DNA of 10,304 nt. It comes from an uncultured Caulobacteraceae bacterium (GTDB lineage: Bacteria; Pseudomonadota; Alphaproteobacteria; Caulobacterales; Caulobacteraceae). Position 1 is the first letter of the stretch. Each line of letters opens with the position of its first letter. The stretch lies in assembly GCA_946480495.1 (NCBI GenBank), contig CAMLKO010000024.1, forward strand, positions 1 to 10,304, given 5' to 3'. Below are positions 9,906 to 10,304 of this stretch, piece after piece. The translations under genes and the position numbers were made by a program. The notes beneath the pieces are model-generated. The model was not told where the DNA came from. It made no database searches and was given only the letters and a program-made list of their open reading frames with translations.

Positions 9906-9912
9906 GACTCAA

Positions 9913-9919
9913 CTTCCTT
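9913..9919 (-). promoter_or_regulatory. Ribosome-binding site that fixes the TTG start of the ABC transporter
   Basis: AAGGAAG on the minus strand lies 7 nt upstream of the TTG at 9905-9903. No ATG or GTG stands near this position in frame, and the C39-like domain needs the residues encoded from here. The site therefore supports a TTG start rather than a shorter protein. Confidence 0.65.
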
Positions 9920-9951
9920 GTTCTGCGCCTGACCGGCCCGGGCCCGAGGGG

Positions 9952-10304
9952 TTATTGGGCCCGATCAGGATACCGGCGAGCCCAAAGCTCGGCCGGCGGC
10001 GTCGGCGCGACGTTGAACCTGGCCCGCGCGTAGGTATTGGCGTCCTTCGGCTCGGCGATGTTCAGCGTCTTCAGAAGCTGGTGGGTGGAAGCCAGCATCT
10101 TGTACTCGGCGAAGATCTCGGCGAACCGGGCGGTCTCGCGCGACACCTGCACGTTGTGGCGGGTGTTTTCGGCGTCGAGGACGTCCAGCAGCGAGCGCCG
10201 GCCGACGTTGAACTGCTCGCGATAGGAGAGCAGCAGGTCGTCGGAGACGCGGGCCTGTTGGTCCAGCTGACCCAGCAGGGTCTGCTGGTTATCCCGGCGG
10301 TTCC
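9952..10304 (-). CDS. TolC/LapE-like outer-membrane efflux protein, C-terminal part
   Basis: The frame is open from the window edge (10304) to TAA at 9954-9952, giving about 117 residues of the C-terminus. The gene begins beyond the window, so a short ORF starting at an internal ATG (10152) is not the true gene. The segment YREQFNVGRRSLLDVLDAEN is the characteristic C-terminal repeat of TolC-family outer-membrane factors of type I systems. It is followed by the helix EYKMLASTHQLLKTLNI, which matches the usual 'Y..L.a...LL..LG' ending. The protein would form the trimeric outer-membrane/periplasmic tunnel that works with the ABC transporter and HlyD protein encoded immediately downstream on the same strand. 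The tail after residue ~70 of the fragment is Pro/Ala-rich. The gap to the ABC gene is 46 nt with no terminator, consistent with one operon. Confidence 0.9.
   Translation of the reverse strand, partial: NRRDNQQTLLGQLDQQARVSDDLLLSYREQFNVGRRSLLDVLDAENTRHNVQVSRETARFAEIFAEYKMLASTHQLLKTLNIAEPKDANTYARARFNVAPTPPAELWARRYPDRAQ

Noticed and set aside
7869..9932. 687-codon open frame on the plus strand, antisense to the ABC transporter
   Set aside because: Low-complexity Arg/Ala/His/Asp-rich translation; the ABC motifs on the other strand are decisive.
9935..9962. GGCCCGGGCC palindrome and repeated GGGCCC around the TolC-like stop, as a terminator
   Set aside because: There is no T-tract, and the elements lie in a 46-nt gap of what looks like a continuous operon. 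GC-only palindromes are frequent in such DNA.
10153..10304. Reading the TolC-like gene as a 66-residue protein starting at 10152
   Set aside because: The frame continues open to the window edge and contains the conserved YREQFNVG...LLDVLDAEN block, so the gene is longer and truncated by the window.

Overview
The window is GC-rich throughout (codon third positions are almost always G or C) and fits an alphaproteobacterium, most likely a member of the Caulobacterales (Caulobacter, Phenylobacterium or Brevundimonas type). The reasons are the RecA sequence, the alphaproteobacterial-type LexA operator GAAC-N7-GAAC in front of recA, and an alaS promoter candidate that resembles the Caulobacter housekeeping pattern. 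This is recognition from memory; no database search was run.

Left part (1-4205) is housekeeping. The 3' end of an NADP-isocitrate dehydrogenase gene (+) meets alaS (-) tail to tail, with the two stop codons sharing one CTAG. recA lies upstream of alaS on the same strand. Between them sit a rho-independent terminator for recA and, overlapping its far side, a plausible promoter for alaS. The recA promoter region carries an SOS box with three GAAC units, flanked on its upstream side by a perfect 9-bp inverted repeat.

The middle (4060-4489) is a 430-base gene-free divergent region. Its last ~115 bases are clearly AT-richer than the rest of the window and contain a 29-nt near-perfect hairpin. This region should hold the promoter of the next gene.

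The right part (4490-10304) is a protein-secretion and surface-adhesin module. A periplasmic LapG-like transglutaminase-type cysteine protease (+) converges on a type I secretion operon (-). In transcription order the operon encodes a TolC/LapE-like outer-membrane channel (cut by the window edge), a LapB-like ABC transporter with a cysteine-less C39-like domain, a SleB-type cell-wall hydrolase, and a HlyD/LapC-like adaptor. The last three are packed with a 4-nt overlap and a 3-nt gap. The protease and the adaptor again share a CTAG at their stops. By analogy with Pseudomonas Lap, the T1SS would export a large surface adhesin and the protease would clip it off the cell. The adhesin and the c-di-GMP receptor LapD are not in this window. 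The most interesting points are the peptidoglycan hydrolase inside the secretion operon and the overlapping convergent 3' ends of the 'export' and 'release' genes.
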